A DNA stretch of 64,000 nucleotides from Hydrangea macrophylla (GCA_033977485.1 CM066989.1:100357181-100421180), one strand, 5' to 3'. Positions 23,609 through 36,940 are shown, counted from the first letter of the stretch. A program made the numbers and translations. Notes: generated from the letters alone by a model not told the origin.

Positions 23609-24164
23609 GTTTGCCCCTCTTTGGCATAAACTTGCGAAGCAACGCAGGTCGCAAGCGAGTGCCAAAGCTTTGAAGAGACAGGTCTTTTTGGAGGCTATAG
23701 ATTTAGGATAAAAGCGTTAAAAAAGATGCAGGGATGATGCTGAGGTCAGTGCTGGTAGTGCTCTTCGTGAGCTGCCTACGTATCCCAAGGAGAATCAGAC
23801 CAGGACGTAGTTCGGGGCACAAAGGAACAAATCACACATGCACAACAAGGCAGGCGGATGCTATGCTATGAGGATGATATGCAATGCATGGATGTGATAT
23901 GATTGTGTACATGAGTCCTATCATGCCTAGTGTTCTGATCCTAGTATGAGCAGGTGCTGTGGGGTGTGCCACTCTGAGTGGGCTGGTGTTGTGCTAGTAT
24001 TTGTGATGTGGTGGATGACTCGAATAAAAACATCAAGGTTTAGAAGACTCTGGGTCTAGGGGTAAACTTCTGGAATTTAGGAAGTGTGCTTTATAAGTAA
24101 AACGGATCGGATGCGGGGTCCTCGAGGATGATAACTAAAGATAACCGACAAGTAAGAGAGCTCA

Positions 24165-24870
24165 CGATAAATGACAGTTTGAGGAAACCAGAGTGAGAAA
24201 GCTCAGGAGCGACAAGTGAGAAAGCTCATAATAAGTGAAGAAGCTCATGATCTTGGACAAAGGAGTGAGGAAGCTCACGATAAGTGAGAAAGCTCACGAT
24301 AAGCGATAGGCAAGGAAGCTCACAATAATCAATAGGTAGGTGAGGGGGACTCACGATTTTGGACAAATGAGTGAGGAAGCTCACAATAAGTGAGGAGCTC
24401 ACGATAATTGACATGTGAGAAAGCTCACGATGAGTGAGGAAGCTCACGAGAATTGAGCGGTGAGGAAGCTCATGATTTTGGATAGAGGAGTGAGGAAGCT
24501 TATAATTTTAGACGAAGGAGTGAGGAAGCTCAAGATAAGTGAGAAAGCTCATGATAGTTGAGTTGGTGAGGAAGCTCATGAGAAAGTTCAATAGCTAAGA
24601 TGGTGAGGAAGCTCATGATAATTGTTTGGTGAGGAAGCTCATAATTTTGGACAGAGGAGTGAGGAAGCTCATAATTTTAGATGAAGGAGTGAGGAAGCTC
24701 ACGATAGTTGAGTTGGTGAGGAAGCTCATGAGAAAGTTCAATAGCTGAATTGGTAAGGAAGCACATGATTTTGGACAGAGGAGTGGAGAAGCTCACGATA
24801 GTTGGGTTGGTGAGGAAGCTCATGATATTTGTTTTGAGTTGGTGAGGAAGCTCATGATATTTGTTTGGTG
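24165..24870 (-). repeat. T6 hairpin array (E2)
   Basis: Inverted T6 array with cores GTGAGGAAGCTCAC (plus-strand view), about 25 copies. The spacers are more varied than in E1, including ATTTTGGACAGAGGA and GATAGTTGAGTTG. Core arms are kept better than spacers. Confidence 0.82.
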
Positions 24871-25084
24871 ACGGATCCTTAAATTGTTAATAGATAGTGC
24901 TTGCCCTGGGAATCAGGGTGATTTGACTGCGAGTGATGTTTTCAATCGCTGGCCGATCCTTATGATGACAAAGTCCGAAGAATTGGTTCGGACTTCTGTT
25001 ATCTTCTACTGGGGATGGTAGGGGATTCTCTGAGAATCTCTCTAAAATGATTGATAGATGTGGAAGTTCTACCCTAACCTAAAG

Positions 25085-25590
25085 GGTTTATAATGAAAGA
25101 TTTGCCTCAATCTGGAGGGCTGGTGACGAAGGATTTCCTCAATCTAGAGGGCTGGCGATGAAGGATTTGCCTCAATCTAGAGGGCTAACAATGAAGGATT
25201 TGCCTCAATCTAGAGGGCTGATGATGAAGGATTTGCCTCAATCTAGAGGGCTGATGATGAAGGATTTGTCTCAATCTAGAGGGCTGATGATGAAGGATTT
25301 GCCTCAATCTAGAGGGCTGATGATGAAGGATTTGCCTAAATCTAGAGGGCTGGTGATGAAGGATTTGCCTCAATCTAGAGGGCTGATGATGAAGGATTTG
25401 CCCCAATCTAGAGGGCTGATGATGAAGGATTTGCCTCAATCTAGAGGGATGACAATGAAGGATTTGCCTCAATCTAGAGGGCTGGCGATGAAGGATTTGC
25501 CTCAATCTAGAGGGCTGGCAATGAAGGATTTGCCTCAATTTAGAGGGCTAATGATGAATGACTTGCCTTAATCTAGAGGGCTGGCGATGT
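25085..25590 (-). repeat. T5 tandem array, 33 bp unit (E2)
   Basis: About fifteen copies of the 33-bp unit, the most regular array in the window. It produces a 137-residue plus-strand frame (25158-25571) of repeated MKDLPQSRGLM and a 117-residue minus-strand frame. I treat neither as a gene: the unit is simply a multiple of three without stops. Confidence 0.9.
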
Positions 25591-26725
25591 ATAAATCGAG
25601 ATGATGAGTCGATAGTGAACTACTGTAACTGTCATGAATTAGACCAACGGTTGGACTAACCGTGATCAAAAGAAATGATGATGTACGAATCGAGATGACG
25701 AGTCAACAGTGAACCATTGTGATTGTCATGGATTGGACCAACGGTTGGACTAACCGTGATCAAAAGAAATGATGATGTACGAATCGAGATGACAAGTCGA
25801 CAGTGAACTACTGTGACTGTCATAGATTGGACCAACGGTTGGACTAACTGTGATCCAAAGAAATGATGATGTACGAATCGAGATGACGAGTCGACAATGA
25901 ACTACTGTGACTGTCATGGATTAGACCAATGGTTGGACTAACCGTGATCAAAAGAAATGATGATGTACGAATTGAAATGACGAGTCGACAGTGAACCACT
26001 GTGATTGTCATGGACGGAACTGACGATGTACGAATCGAGATGACGAGTCGATAGTGAACTACTATGACTGTCATGGATTACACTGACGATGTACGAATCG
26101 AGTCGACAGTGAACTGCTATGACTGTCAGGATTGAACTGATGATGTATGAATCGAGATGATGAGTCGACAGTGAACTACTGTGACTGTCATGGATTGAAC
26201 TAACGATGTACTAATCGAGAAGGTGAGTCGACAGTGAACTACTGTGACTGTCATGATTGAACTGACGATGTACGAATGAGTCGACAGTGAACTACTGTGA
26301 CTTTACTAGATTGAACTGACAATGTACGAATCGAGATGACGAGTCGACAGTGAACTACTGTGACTGTCTTGGATTGAATCAATGGTTGGACTAACCTTGA
26401 TTAGAAGAACTGATGATGTACTAATCGGGATGACGAGTCGACATGAGCTACTGTGACTGTCATGATTGAACTGACGATGCACGAATCGATATGATGAGTC
26501 GACAGTGAACTACTGTGACTGTCCTAGATTGAACTGACGATGTACGAATCGAGATGACGAGTCGACAGTGAACTACTGTGACTGTCGTGGATTGAATCAA
26601 TGGTTGGACTAACCTTTATTAGAAGAACTGACGATGTACTAATCGGGATGACGAGTCCACAGTGAATTACTATGACTGTCATGGATTGAATCAATGGTTG
26701 GACTAACCTTGATTAGAAGAACTAG
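25590..26725 (-). repeat. T4 tandem array (E2)
   Basis: Sixteen or so copies of GATGTACGAATCGAGATGAC, GAGTCGACAGTGAACTACTG and TGACTGTCATGGATTGAAC. Some units carry an extra 35-40 bp with ACGGTTGGACTAACCGT, a second perfect inverted repeat (6-bp arms, 5-base loop). The array is almost twice the length of its E1 partner, so copy number changed after the copies separated. Confidence 0.88.
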
Positions 26726-26969
26726 TGAATTGATATGCCTGCTGGGGATTGAATCTGCTTGGGGGGTGAAGTGACTCTGCTAGGGATGAATGTGGTTTCT
26801 TCTGTGGTCTTGACTGAGATGGGCCACTGGAATGGATAATGCACTCTGCTAGGAAGAAGGAAATACGCCCGTTGAATGGGAGTCAAGGTATCATTCTATT
26901 TGTGATGAGGGATACGGAGATGGTCTGCGGCAGTTAAGGTTTTGATATTGAAAGAGGAGGGTGATCAAT

Positions 26970-27180
26970 AACCACTCATGGACTTATGTTGGATGAAGAA
27001 AGATGAGCAACAGCCACTTATGGACTTATGTTGCTAGGAGAAAGGAAGATCATCAACAGCCACTCATGGACTTATGTTGCATGATTGAAGATGAGCAACA
27101 GCCACTCATGGACTTATGTTGCATGAAGAAAGATGAAAGATCAACAGCCACTCATGGACTTATGTTGCTAGAAGATGATG
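26970..27180 (-). repeat. T3 tandem array (E2)
   Basis: Four to five copies of GCAACAGCCACTCATGGACT then TATGTTGC. Arms GCAACA/TGTTGC are perfect. The 60-residue frame at 27003-27185 is a repeat product. Confidence 0.82.
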
Positions 27181-27714
27181 GTTAACTTTTGGAGGTTTGG
27201 AAAGGGATGAAATTTTCCCCAAGTTTTGACGCTTCTCATGCTGACGCCTTGACTGGTGCAGTAATAGTGTTTGGTACTCCTACTTGCATTGTCATTGGAA
27301 TGCTCTTTATAACTTGATTTGAAAAATTCATTATTCGTCACTGTTGACTTACACATTTGAGACTACGACCGACTCTTTTCCTGAAAAAGACTATGACAGA
27401 CTCAAAACTAACAGACACCGATACACGAGGGTGACACATTCGACACTGAAATGAAACAAGCTCGACTTGCCAAAAATTAATGTGCTCTTGTCATAAATGA
27501 TGTACCATTTCTCTTTTGTGTTTACTTCTCACCTTAACGTGGCATCACTTTGATGGTGAATCTTATTTTTGAAAATTCCTCCCTACTGATCTAATCAATT
27601 TCTTTGCTTACCTCAAGATGTGCTTTGAATTAGTGCTTTAGCTTATGGAATAAAAGATGCTCCATTTCCATCTGTTCAAGACAATGTTTGTGACTTGAAG
27701 GCATACCATTGGTG

Positions 27715-27945
27715 TATAGGGATCGGGTGGCAAACGAAGTTTGCCCCTAGTTTGAAGGGCATGAAGTGGGATCGGTAGGCAAACGAGGTAAATGACCAAA
27801 GTTTGCCCCTAGTGTGGAGGAAGGTTCATTGGAGGTTTTGGGCAAACGAGGTAGGTGACCAAAGTTTGCCCCTTGTATGAAGGGTAGATAGTAAAATTTA
27901 GGCAAACGAGGCGAGTAGCCAAAGTTTGCCCCTAGTGTGGAAGGT
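27715..27945 (-). repeat. T2 tandem array (E2)
   Basis: About four units of GGCAAACGAGGTAGGTGACC then AAAGTTTGCC. The arms and centre match E1 T2; spacers differ in length. Confidence 0.82.
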
Positions 27946-28134
27946 GATTTCTGGCTTGAGGTAAGGACCGTGACTTTAATCTCTCAAATGCTCATAACTT
28001 TTGCCTAGGCACCAGTGAGGTGACCTAACGAGCTCTTTTTTCTCTTTTATTATTGCTCACTTTGGATTTAGCTCTAATTTTTGCCTAGGTGTCCTTTCGA
28101 CTTTTCGACCTAGCGAGCCATCCTTCTTTTCTTT

Positions 28135-28690
28135 TTAAAAGTCTGCCTACGTACCCCCGAGGTGGGATCAGGTCCAACGTAGTTCGGGCCATGGTTGGAA
28201 AGAAGCGGATTGATTTTTAGGTAGGTGGGGTGACCGAACTGTTGTGGTTGCCTACGTATCCCCGAGCGGGAATCAGGTTGAGCGTAGTTCAAGGCTTTGA
28301 CCGAACCGATGTGGTTGCCTACGTATCCCCGAGTGGGAATCAGGTCGAGCGTAGTTCAAGCAAGGCTTGAAAGAAAATGGTTATTTTTTTGTGGGTAGAG
28401 CGACCGAACCGATTTGGTTGCCTACGTATCCCCGAGTGGGAATCAGGTCAAGTGTAGTTCAAGGCAAGGCTTGAAGTAAATTGGTTATTTTTTGTGGGTG
28501 GAGCGACCGAACCGATGTGGTTGCCTACGTATCCCCGAGTGGGAATCAGGTCAAGCGTAGTTCAAGGCGAGGCTTGAAGGAAATTGGTTTGATTATAATG
28601 GTATCGACCGAACCGATGCGGTTGCCTACGCATCCCCGAGTGGGAATCAGGTCGAGCGTAGTTCAAGGCAAGGCTTGAAAGAAATCGGTT
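28135..28690 (-). repeat. T1 tandem array (E2)
   Basis: Six copies of GCCTACGTATCCCCGAGTGG then GAATCAGGTCGAGCGTAGTT, spaced about 66-107 bp. Arms CTACG/CGTAG are kept in most units. A (CTTTT)n tract follows at 28790-28835. Confidence 0.85.
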
Positions 28691-29768
28691 TGAGGTATGA
28701 GGGTTTTTCAAACCAATCGTCAAAGACGTTCAAACTTGGGTTACTTATGGTAGCCTTGAAGAGGAGGATTCAGTTTCCATCTCCCTTTCTTTTCTTTTCT
28801 TTTCTTTTTCTTTTTCTTTTTCTTTTTCTTTTGTTTTGAGGATTGATCCTTTTCACTTTCGCCTAGCCAGTCAATTTTCCTTTTCACATAGTTGATTCTT
28901 GTGAGATCTTTTGATTGCAATCTTAGAATTCTGAAATGTGCATGTCAGCTCTCGGAATTTATTTGTGGTTGTTCCGTGCCTTTGGAAATGTGATCTAGGC
29001 ACGTTCTTATGATGTACCTTGAAGCATACGATTCTCTCATTTGTTTCATCAAAAATTTCTTTCTTTCATTTTCTCCAATATTTTGACTGGCTAAGGTCAG
29101 ATCTTGGAAATCAATACCTTTTCAGGTCTAACTTTTGCCTAGGTGCCCTTTCGGGTTTTCAACCTAGCGAGCTTTTCTTTTCTTTTTTTTTTTTGAAAGT
29201 GGAGATGAATCTCACTGAAATGTTTGGCTACCATCAAGGACTAAGTCTACACAGGTTCATATGGCTCTCAATTGGGTTGGGCCCAAGGCTTTAAAATAGT
29301 GGGAAAAGGGTGTTGGGCAAGCCCCAAGTCAGTTCCAAGCATGTCTTTTCAAGATTAAGGCAAGAGAATCTTTAAATTCTTAAAGTAAGACTATTCAATT
29401 CTTGGCTCTTCATCGGTGTCGGCACAAAATTGACTTTGACCTTTTAGGATTTTTGTTTGAGTAAAAAAAATTATTTTTTTTAGCACAGTAATATCCATGG
29501 TAATTTGAAAAGTGACACTTCAGTTTAGTGATTCATGCATCTATGACTAGGCACATCAGATTAGGCAAAATGAGACTTCATTCCATCAGTGGAGAAGGAT
29601 TACATTACTTATTAACAACTCGATGACAGACAGACTCGATCACAAGACTAGAATTGGAATGGACTCGGAATATATAACAGACTCAACTTGACTCAACCCG
29701 GTCTCAAATGGAGTGTCTTTGTGACCCATTTATTCTTACTTTTTTTTTAGCAGAAGTTCCAAACACTA

Positions 29769-30389
29769 TCAGTTCACCGTGTAGCTACAACAATCATTGG
29801 CCTCAGGAAAGGGGATCATTTGTACAGGTAAGCTAGGGGCTTTAGGTTCGATGAAGCTGACACTTTGGTTGACATAGGGTTGGATGGGCGATGGCTCAAT
29901 GATTTTTTGATCGAGGAGGTCCTGGATATCATGGCGAAGGCGCATGCAGCTGTCGGTGTCATGGCCCGGGCCGTGGTGGTAGGCACAAATTTTGGACAAG
30001 TCACAACCAGGCGGAGGGATGTCAGCACGAGGCTGAAGGAGTCGGAGGTGCCCCATTTTGATGAGGTTATCAAGGGTAACGGACAATGGCATACCCAGGT
30101 TGGTGAAGGTTCTTGGGTTGTGGGTTTTGTTAAACTTTGAGTTCAAGTGGGTCCTTGGAGTGGCTCTGGGATTTGGATATGGTCTAGGATCACCAAGCCT
30201 AGGGTGTGGGCTTGGATACAAGTAGAGATTCGGATGTGGAAATAGGCTTGGGTAGACGGCGTCGGGCAACCCATACTTTCCTTTATTGATGCTCCGTACC
30301 ATTTTCTCAAATCAGCTTATCATTAAACTTAGTTGTTCAACAGTGGTTTGTAGTTTGTCCACTTTCCCTTCCAGAGCTTGGTAGGCCAT
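29769..30389 (-). pseudogene. E2 gag C-terminal remnant
   Basis: Reading begins at an ATG at 30389 matching the E1 start. It has one in-frame TGA at 30312-30314 (codon 26, CGA to TGA) and is then open for 177 codons to 29769. Coiled-coil start, Pro/Tyr-rich segment, RTFTNLGMPLS block and CAYHHGPGHDTDSC zinc-knuckle-like motif are as in E1. Here the Cys is intact and the last 30 residues remain in frame. The defects of E1 and E2 are different, so the parental gag fragment was open. Possible role: packaging of its own RNA with help from an autonomous relative. This is inference. Confidence 0.75.
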
Positions 30390-30984
30390 TATGATAGCCT
30401 GGGCTAGCCCACGATTGAGACAATGAATTTGGGAAGGTACAGAGGTGTCTTTACCCGGGGCTATGTTTTCTTCAAATAGAAGTAAACGCCCAAATTAACA
30501 GAGGCATGAAGTACTTCTTATGGACTCCTAGTGGGAAGAGCTGATCAGAGTCTCAAAGAATTTATCGATGTGAACTAATGATGGTTGCAGTATGTATACG
30601 ACTTCTATACAATGATTGAGATGGGTGAGGATGATGACATGTACGTGCTTGATGTGTAGAGACTGACATATGTGAGACTGACAAGATGTGTGTGCACGTA
30701 GACTGACACGAATCGTGTATGCATGTGAGACAAGTATGCGGATGCAAGGCCTAATCGATATGATGCCCCTATTTCTAACAGATAGCAGTTAAACAAATAA
30801 GGTCCTAGCCATACAGAGTGTGCTAACCTTACTTTCTAGTATGATCACCAAGGGATAACAGGGATTTCCGGGATACTTCGGGAATTTTGGACAGAGTTTC
30901 TGGGGGAAACAGGAACTTTCGATATTTTTAAGAAATTTGGATAGAGTTTTCTGGGAGAAGCTAGTATATTTGGGAAAATAGGAC

Positions 30985-31330
30985 AGATATTCTGGGAGAA
31001 ACTGGTCAGCATGGTTATATCTGGGATATCTGGACAGAGTTTCTGGGAGAAACGGGTTAGTACGGTTATATCTGGGATATCCGGACAGAGTTTCTGGGAG
31101 AAACTGGTTAGTACGGTTATATCTGGGATATCTGGACAGAGTTTCTAGGAGAAACTGGTTAGTATGGTTATATCTGGGATATCTGGACAGAGTTTCTGGG
31201 AGAAACGGGTTCGTACGGTTATATTTGGGATATCTGGACAGAGTTTCTGGGAGAAACGGGTTTGTATGGTTATATCTGGGATATCTGGACAGAGTTTCTG
31301 GGAGAAACTGGTTAGTACGATTATAGTGAT
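30985..31330 (-). repeat. R1 tandem array (E2)
   Basis: Six copies of the R1 unit in plus-strand view: GTTTCTGGGAGAAAC, then GGTTATATCTGGGATATCTG. Period 53-60 bp. The regular form here and in E0 contrasts with the decayed form in E1. Confidence 0.88.
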
Positions 31331-31941
31331 CATACTATCTAGCAGGTTTTCATACTCCTATGTTTAAGGACCGACAAACAAGGTTTGCGGTGTATATCTT
31401 TGTGAGCATGGAGCAGACATCTTTGTCATGGTGCCTAGGCAGGTCAACTCAATGTGATCACATGTGAGTGATTGCCTTAGTAATCATAAGAAAGAGGTTC
31501 TGCCTCATGCCACATAAGCGTCTACACCGCGCAGGTAATCCCGTTAGGGCATACAACAGTTATATCACATTACCCTATCTGAAAAGATAAATGAACAGTC
31601 CTATGAAAGGTTCTACAGGAATCTATATGCAAAGGCTGTGTTTAGTCAAAGAGGGTCCGTTGACGAGAATTCCAATATACCGTCGGAGAGACAGTACGGA
31701 GGTTTTTACTCTTTTTGATATACCTTGGAAGGTACAGTATCAACGGTGACTTGTGCCCTGGCACAACAAGACCTGAACAATGTCAGAGCCGCATTTCAGA
31801 CACAGTCGGAGGGGAAATGCAGAAGTGCAATGCGGTGAACCAAACACAGTAAAAAGATGATTTTAAGGATGCTTCTTATGAGTCAAATCTCTGTATTATT
31901 TTGTTTTGAAAATAAAATTATCCCCAGCAGAGTCGCCAGAT

Positions 31942-34900
31942 TGTGGACACGCGGAATTCCACCTCTTTGCTGTTTGTTTTGAAACTTGTTTGAATTTGAT
32001 TTGGATCAAAGAAAGAAAACGAAGGGTCTGTTGAAAACAGATACAGAGTCGCCACTTGGTCTTTAAGGAACCAAGAAACCTAATTTTGACTCACCCAAAT
32101 GGATAAAGGGCACCGGCCCTTCATAACCAAAGAACTTGGCTCAGGGTTTTGGTACGAGAGAGGAAGGAGCCTTTGTCGCGACTAAAACACCCTCAACTCG
32201 CCCCGTCTTTCGACGAGCCTCAATTAGCATCCAAATAATCATCTTATACTATGTATGGTTAGACAATTAATACTATGATAGTATATTACATCACATAAGA
32301 AACTTGAAATGGAAGATCTAAAGATAAAATATCATTCATAAGATCTAAGCCAAGTATCACACAATGCAAAGGTGAAAGATCACACAAACAAACCTAGGAA
32401 AAAATCGTTTAATCACATATCAAGTAATAAAGTTTTCCTAATCTAAGGGGACATGAATTGTTCTTGAAACAAATAATCAAAGAAATCAAAATATGCTTAG
32501 CAAGCTAGTATGATGCATGTTATTCTTTGAGAAAAGAAGATCTCTCAATCCCCGGGACGGATGAGAAAGGAGGATTAGATCGAGGGGAAGCATGAACGTG
32601 TGATCATGATCATTCCATATAATCTTCTTAGATTAGGAGTCACAAAAGCCCCAAATCTTTGCATGGATGCAATGTATGTATCTAGAATGTGCTAAGGTTG
32701 TAGTGTGCCTTGTGTACATGGATTCCTAGAATGACTTAAAAGCCTAGAATGTGTATGAATGAATGAATGAAATCATTATGGGATATGTACAAATGTAGTA
32801 TGAACTATTTCCTAAGACATAAGTTAATTTGGAGTGCATGTATGCATCAAATCAAAGGATGGAAGTAAAAGTATGCTTGCTATGAATAGTGGACAGAACA
32901 GTAACATGATCTTTTGAAATTTGAAAAGAAGGGTTAGGGACGCTTTCAAGACATGATTTTTTATGGAAATCTTCCTTATTGTGTGTAGAACACAACCCAA
33001 AAAGACAATCTTTAATGACTATTACAGATTGAGAGAAATCATATAAACAATGGAGGTCACTCAGAAATAGAGTCCGTATTGTCGACTGAAATGTTGAAAA
33101 ATATTAGAAAATGAAAACAAATGATCTAAAGGCCCATTTTATACAGAAAGTTCCCTAAGACATTGACGTGTAAGGGAAAAATAAGTTGGGACCACCCCTT
33201 TTGGAAAAGTTTTCTGTAAAACAAGTTGAAAGTGGACCAAGCTGCTGTGACAGCAAAAACAGAATATCTGGAGAGAATGTTTGGGTCCAAATGGACCATT
33301 TTCAAGTATTTCCAAGTCAAACCAAAAATCATGGGTGTTCTCTATGAATTAGGAAGATTTTCCAAGTGGTCTTGTATCCATACATTGAGTATTGAGTTCT
33401 AGAGAAATCTTGAACTCAGATCACTCACTGTTTTGACTCACTGTTTTGAAGATTTTGGAAAAAACTTGAGTTTTCTTTCTTGAAATCAAAATGAGAGGGA
33501 TTGAGAGGGGTTTTGAAATAGAGGTTTTGAAAGTACATTTTCAACATCAAATAGAGATTATAACCTCTTGGAATATCAACATCAAACTCATCATGAAGAA
33601 CCCCCAATATTATTGGAGATATTCATTTTTATTTGAACATAACTTCAAGGATACCTTGGAGGTATTGAAGTTATAATTATCATCTATCAAACATGTTTTG
33701 AGGTCAAGAGCTACTATGCATAAGGATTCACTCACCTCAAACTTCATGTCATCATCTAGATGATGATGAACAAGTAAGTAAATAAAGAAAAATAAAAAGA
33801 AATGAGGTTAGGTAGAGATAAACATAATATGAACAAGCAAGTAAATGAACAAATCAATAGATGATTATCAATGTGATATTAGACTTGTAGCTTGGTGTTT
33901 CACTCATACATATAGACATTTGGACATGGAAGTAGCTTCGTAACTCAAAAATGGTTAGAGGAGTGGTGATTGGGTGTATTGATGATGAAGTATATAGAAG
34001 AATGGTGGAGGAAAACAAGGTTGGAACTCACTTTCTATAAAAAAAAATAGTAGGAGGAAGCTCCTTTCTCTCTTCTAAATCAATCTCTATCTTTCTTTCT
34101 CTCTACAACTTCTATGGACTTTGCACTTGGCCCCCCCAAAATGAAGAGCAATGGAGGGTTTAAATAGGCCAATTTAGGGTGGTTTTGGGATTTAGAAAGT
34201 GTTCCCATTGGTCCCAAACATCTGTGAACACAAAACTATATCGTTTTGGCTTTCAATTAATCAAATTGGACCCCCAAAAAAATTTACAAAAATGGACTCT
34301 GCGAGGGTTGAGTGCCGCGACGGCACTGGGCCAGTGCTGCGGCGGCACTGCTCCTCAGACGCCCAAAAATTTACATTTAGGCCCCCAGAGGTTCCGGTAT
34401 TAGCAAAAAAGCCCTATTTTGTTCGAAATTCACAGAAAATGCATACGAACTCTAAATTGAGGTTGTGATATACCGTTGGAAAGGTAATGGAGTCTACTTT
34501 ACATAAAAAATAGTTCGGAGATAGGTCACTTTGAAAAGGTCTGCGGTATTCGCGATAAAAGCCGATTTGATCGCCTTTTTCACCTTCGAAAATTCATAAT
34601 AGATTCATTTGAAATCCAAAAATTATGTGCGATATACCGTCGGAAAGCTATTGACCTCTAGTATTCATGAAAAATGTTTGAAAATTGTTACAGTGCTCTG
34701 GTTTCAAAGTCAAATTTTGGTCAAACTGGTCAAACCCGGGATTCCCTAGAAGTTCTAGGAACCTCTAAGAGCTCCCAGGAGTTGACGTTTTCGTGCGATC
34801 TTCTTTTAAAACTCATTTTAACACTTTACACATGATTTAGAATGATTTTGGCGAATTTGGACGATTTCGGTCAAATTTGGTCAAACCTGGTCAAACCTTG

Positions 34901-35205
34901 GTCAAACCGATCAACGGGGACTTTTTGGAAACTTTCGGGACTTCTGGGGGTCTCTGGGAGCTGACGATTTCATCTGACTTTACTTAAAAACTCATTTTCT
35001 TACTTTTTTACGACATAGCATGTTTTCAGAACTTTTTGGTCCAAATCTGGGAGTTTTTGGGCTTTTAGGGGCGTTTTGGTCATTCTGAGCATTTTGAGAA
35101 ATAGAACTAACTTCCAGGAGTTATTTTTGAGTCTTTTTCGATCATTGTGAACCACCAAGCTATGGGTCTCCTAAATCTAATAGCCGGCAAAATGGGGTAT
35201 CTACA
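31942..35205 (-). mobile_element. E2 5' LTR
   Basis: A complete 3264-bp minus-strand LTR from TGTAGATACCCC at 35205 to GTGTCCACA at 31942. It is bounded on the outer side by G1 RNase H codons, so this is the original insertion edge. The adjacent 5 bp GCGAC (35206-35210) should be one copy of the target duplication. Its partner is gone because the other end of the insertion was deleted. Confidence 0.9.
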
Positions 35206-35525
35206 GCGACCACATTCGCTTTTCCCAAGCGATATTGGATCTTCAAATCATAGTCTTTCATGAGTTCCAACCATTTTCTTTGTTGCATGTTAAGGTCCCT
35301 CTAAGTTTATAAGTATTTTAAGCTCTTATGGTCAGTGAAAATTTCATATGTCTTCCCATACAGGTAATGCCTCTAAATCTTCAAGGCAAAGATTACTGCC
35401 GCTAACTCCAAGTCATGTGTTGGGTAATTCTTCTCGTGAGGTCTCCACTACCTTGAAGCATAAGCTATTACCTTGTCATCTTGTGTTAGCACACATCCTA
35501 AACCTTGATGAGAAGCATCACCGTA
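35206..35525 (-). pseudogene. G1 RNase H C-terminal part
   Basis: The minus strand encodes the gypsy RNase H after the SDAS motif: GDASHQGLGC, then LELAAVIFALKIWRHYLYGK, FTDHKSLKYL and a final [10 protein letters not shown]. Frameshifts and stops interrupt it. The left edge is cut by E2 inside the codons for GKANVVA, the right edge by S1. Confidence 0.85.
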
Positions 35526-36874
35526 TATAATACCCGTAAATTATTGTGATTAATAAAACGAGCCCCGTATTTTAGTTTGTATTTTTCTGAGGTCTATATG
35601 AATATTACATATTTATTTATTAATTACTTAGACTGTAAGTTACGAACCCGGATGGACAAATCACGCGAACCCATAAATTTGCGTAGAAACTGGACTGCAC
35701 GGCACGTAGTTCCTAGTGATGACTATTCCTATAATTATGGAAACATTAGAACAAGAGGAGTATTTCCCTAAATTAGCTTAAACCTAGTGGGTAATAATAC
35801 TACCCAAACACCCCCCTTGCCCTTGGCCCCTACCACTTTACCCCCTCAAACTATCGGGTAAACTCCCCACACCGCCACCACCGGCACACACTTCCACCCC
35901 CTCTCAAATCAATCCTCTCCATCAGCTCAAATAGATTGCAAAATCTGTGTGTCTCTATATGTACATATGTTTGTACAATTTTGTGCATATATACCCTTGG
36001 ACCATTGAGAGTGAGAGGGAATCACCGTGAGAGAGTGAGAGAGAGCAAAACACACCACTAGTACCCTTAGTCCGACCACTATACACCCACACACGCAGAG
36101 GACCAGAAAGGGAAGAAGAAGAGCTAGAGGAGGAGAGGGAGAGAGAGCTAACCAGAGAGAAAAGAAGGGAAAAGAGAGACTCGAGAACTGGGGTATACAC
36201 CCCCACCCCTTTCAATTCATGCTATACACATTAAAGCATCAAGCACACACAGAGACCCTTCTTACACGAACCAAGCATAGCTTAAGGCTCTTAGTAAGCT
36301 CCGGTAGCCATTAAAGCCCCTCGCCGGAGCTCGATTTCTCAAACTCAACTAGAACCCGTAAAAGCTAGACCAAATAGACCCTTATAGTCTCAGGAGCACC
36401 CCCCTAAGAGTAGTTTTTGGCCTGGACCACGTTTGGTCAGCCATGCACAGTGTTATTCTCGAAAAACCTGAAAAGAATAATCAAATAGTAGGACCCTAAA
36501 ACGAATAAACCGAGAACCCATCCTATAGTATGTTGTAAAGGACCCCAAACTGAATATTTTGGCGTTGGGTTCATGAATTCCTATGGTGAGGTGAGTGAGT
36601 TATGGACTGTGGAAGTTTTCCGGCGAAACGGACGTCGCCGACGGCAGCTTGATTTGGTGAAGAAGATACAACCCGAATAAGAATAGGGTTATATCGTTTA
36701 CCCGGTTGGGTCGGGTTCTGGTCAGGTTGTGTCGGGTTTAACTGTGTGTACAAACGGGTAGTGGTTCGGGTTATACTAATTGTTAATGGGTCGGGTTGGA
36801 TCTTTTAGGTTGGATCAAGGTGAGTGTATAAACGGGTGGCTCATTGGTTCGGGTTGGATATGGGTCTGACCCGC

Positions 36875-36887
36875 GAGTTTATTATTC

Positions 36888-36940
<53 letters not shown>

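Larger units (their letters stand above)
23609..31941 (-). mobile_element. E2 internal region
   Basis: An 8333-bp interior collinear with that of E1: primer site (31921-31938), 600-bp conserved block, R1 array, gag remnant, spacer, arrays T1 to T6, a short block with a T1-like unit (23755-23822) and the polypurine tract (23609-23624). Array sizes differ from E1, while the order of blocks is identical. No pol genes are present. Confidence 0.88.

Noticed and set aside
25158..25571. 137-residue frame of repeated MKDLPQSRGLM
   Set aside because: Product of the stop-free 33-bp T5 unit, open on both strands; the same array in E1 is interrupted.
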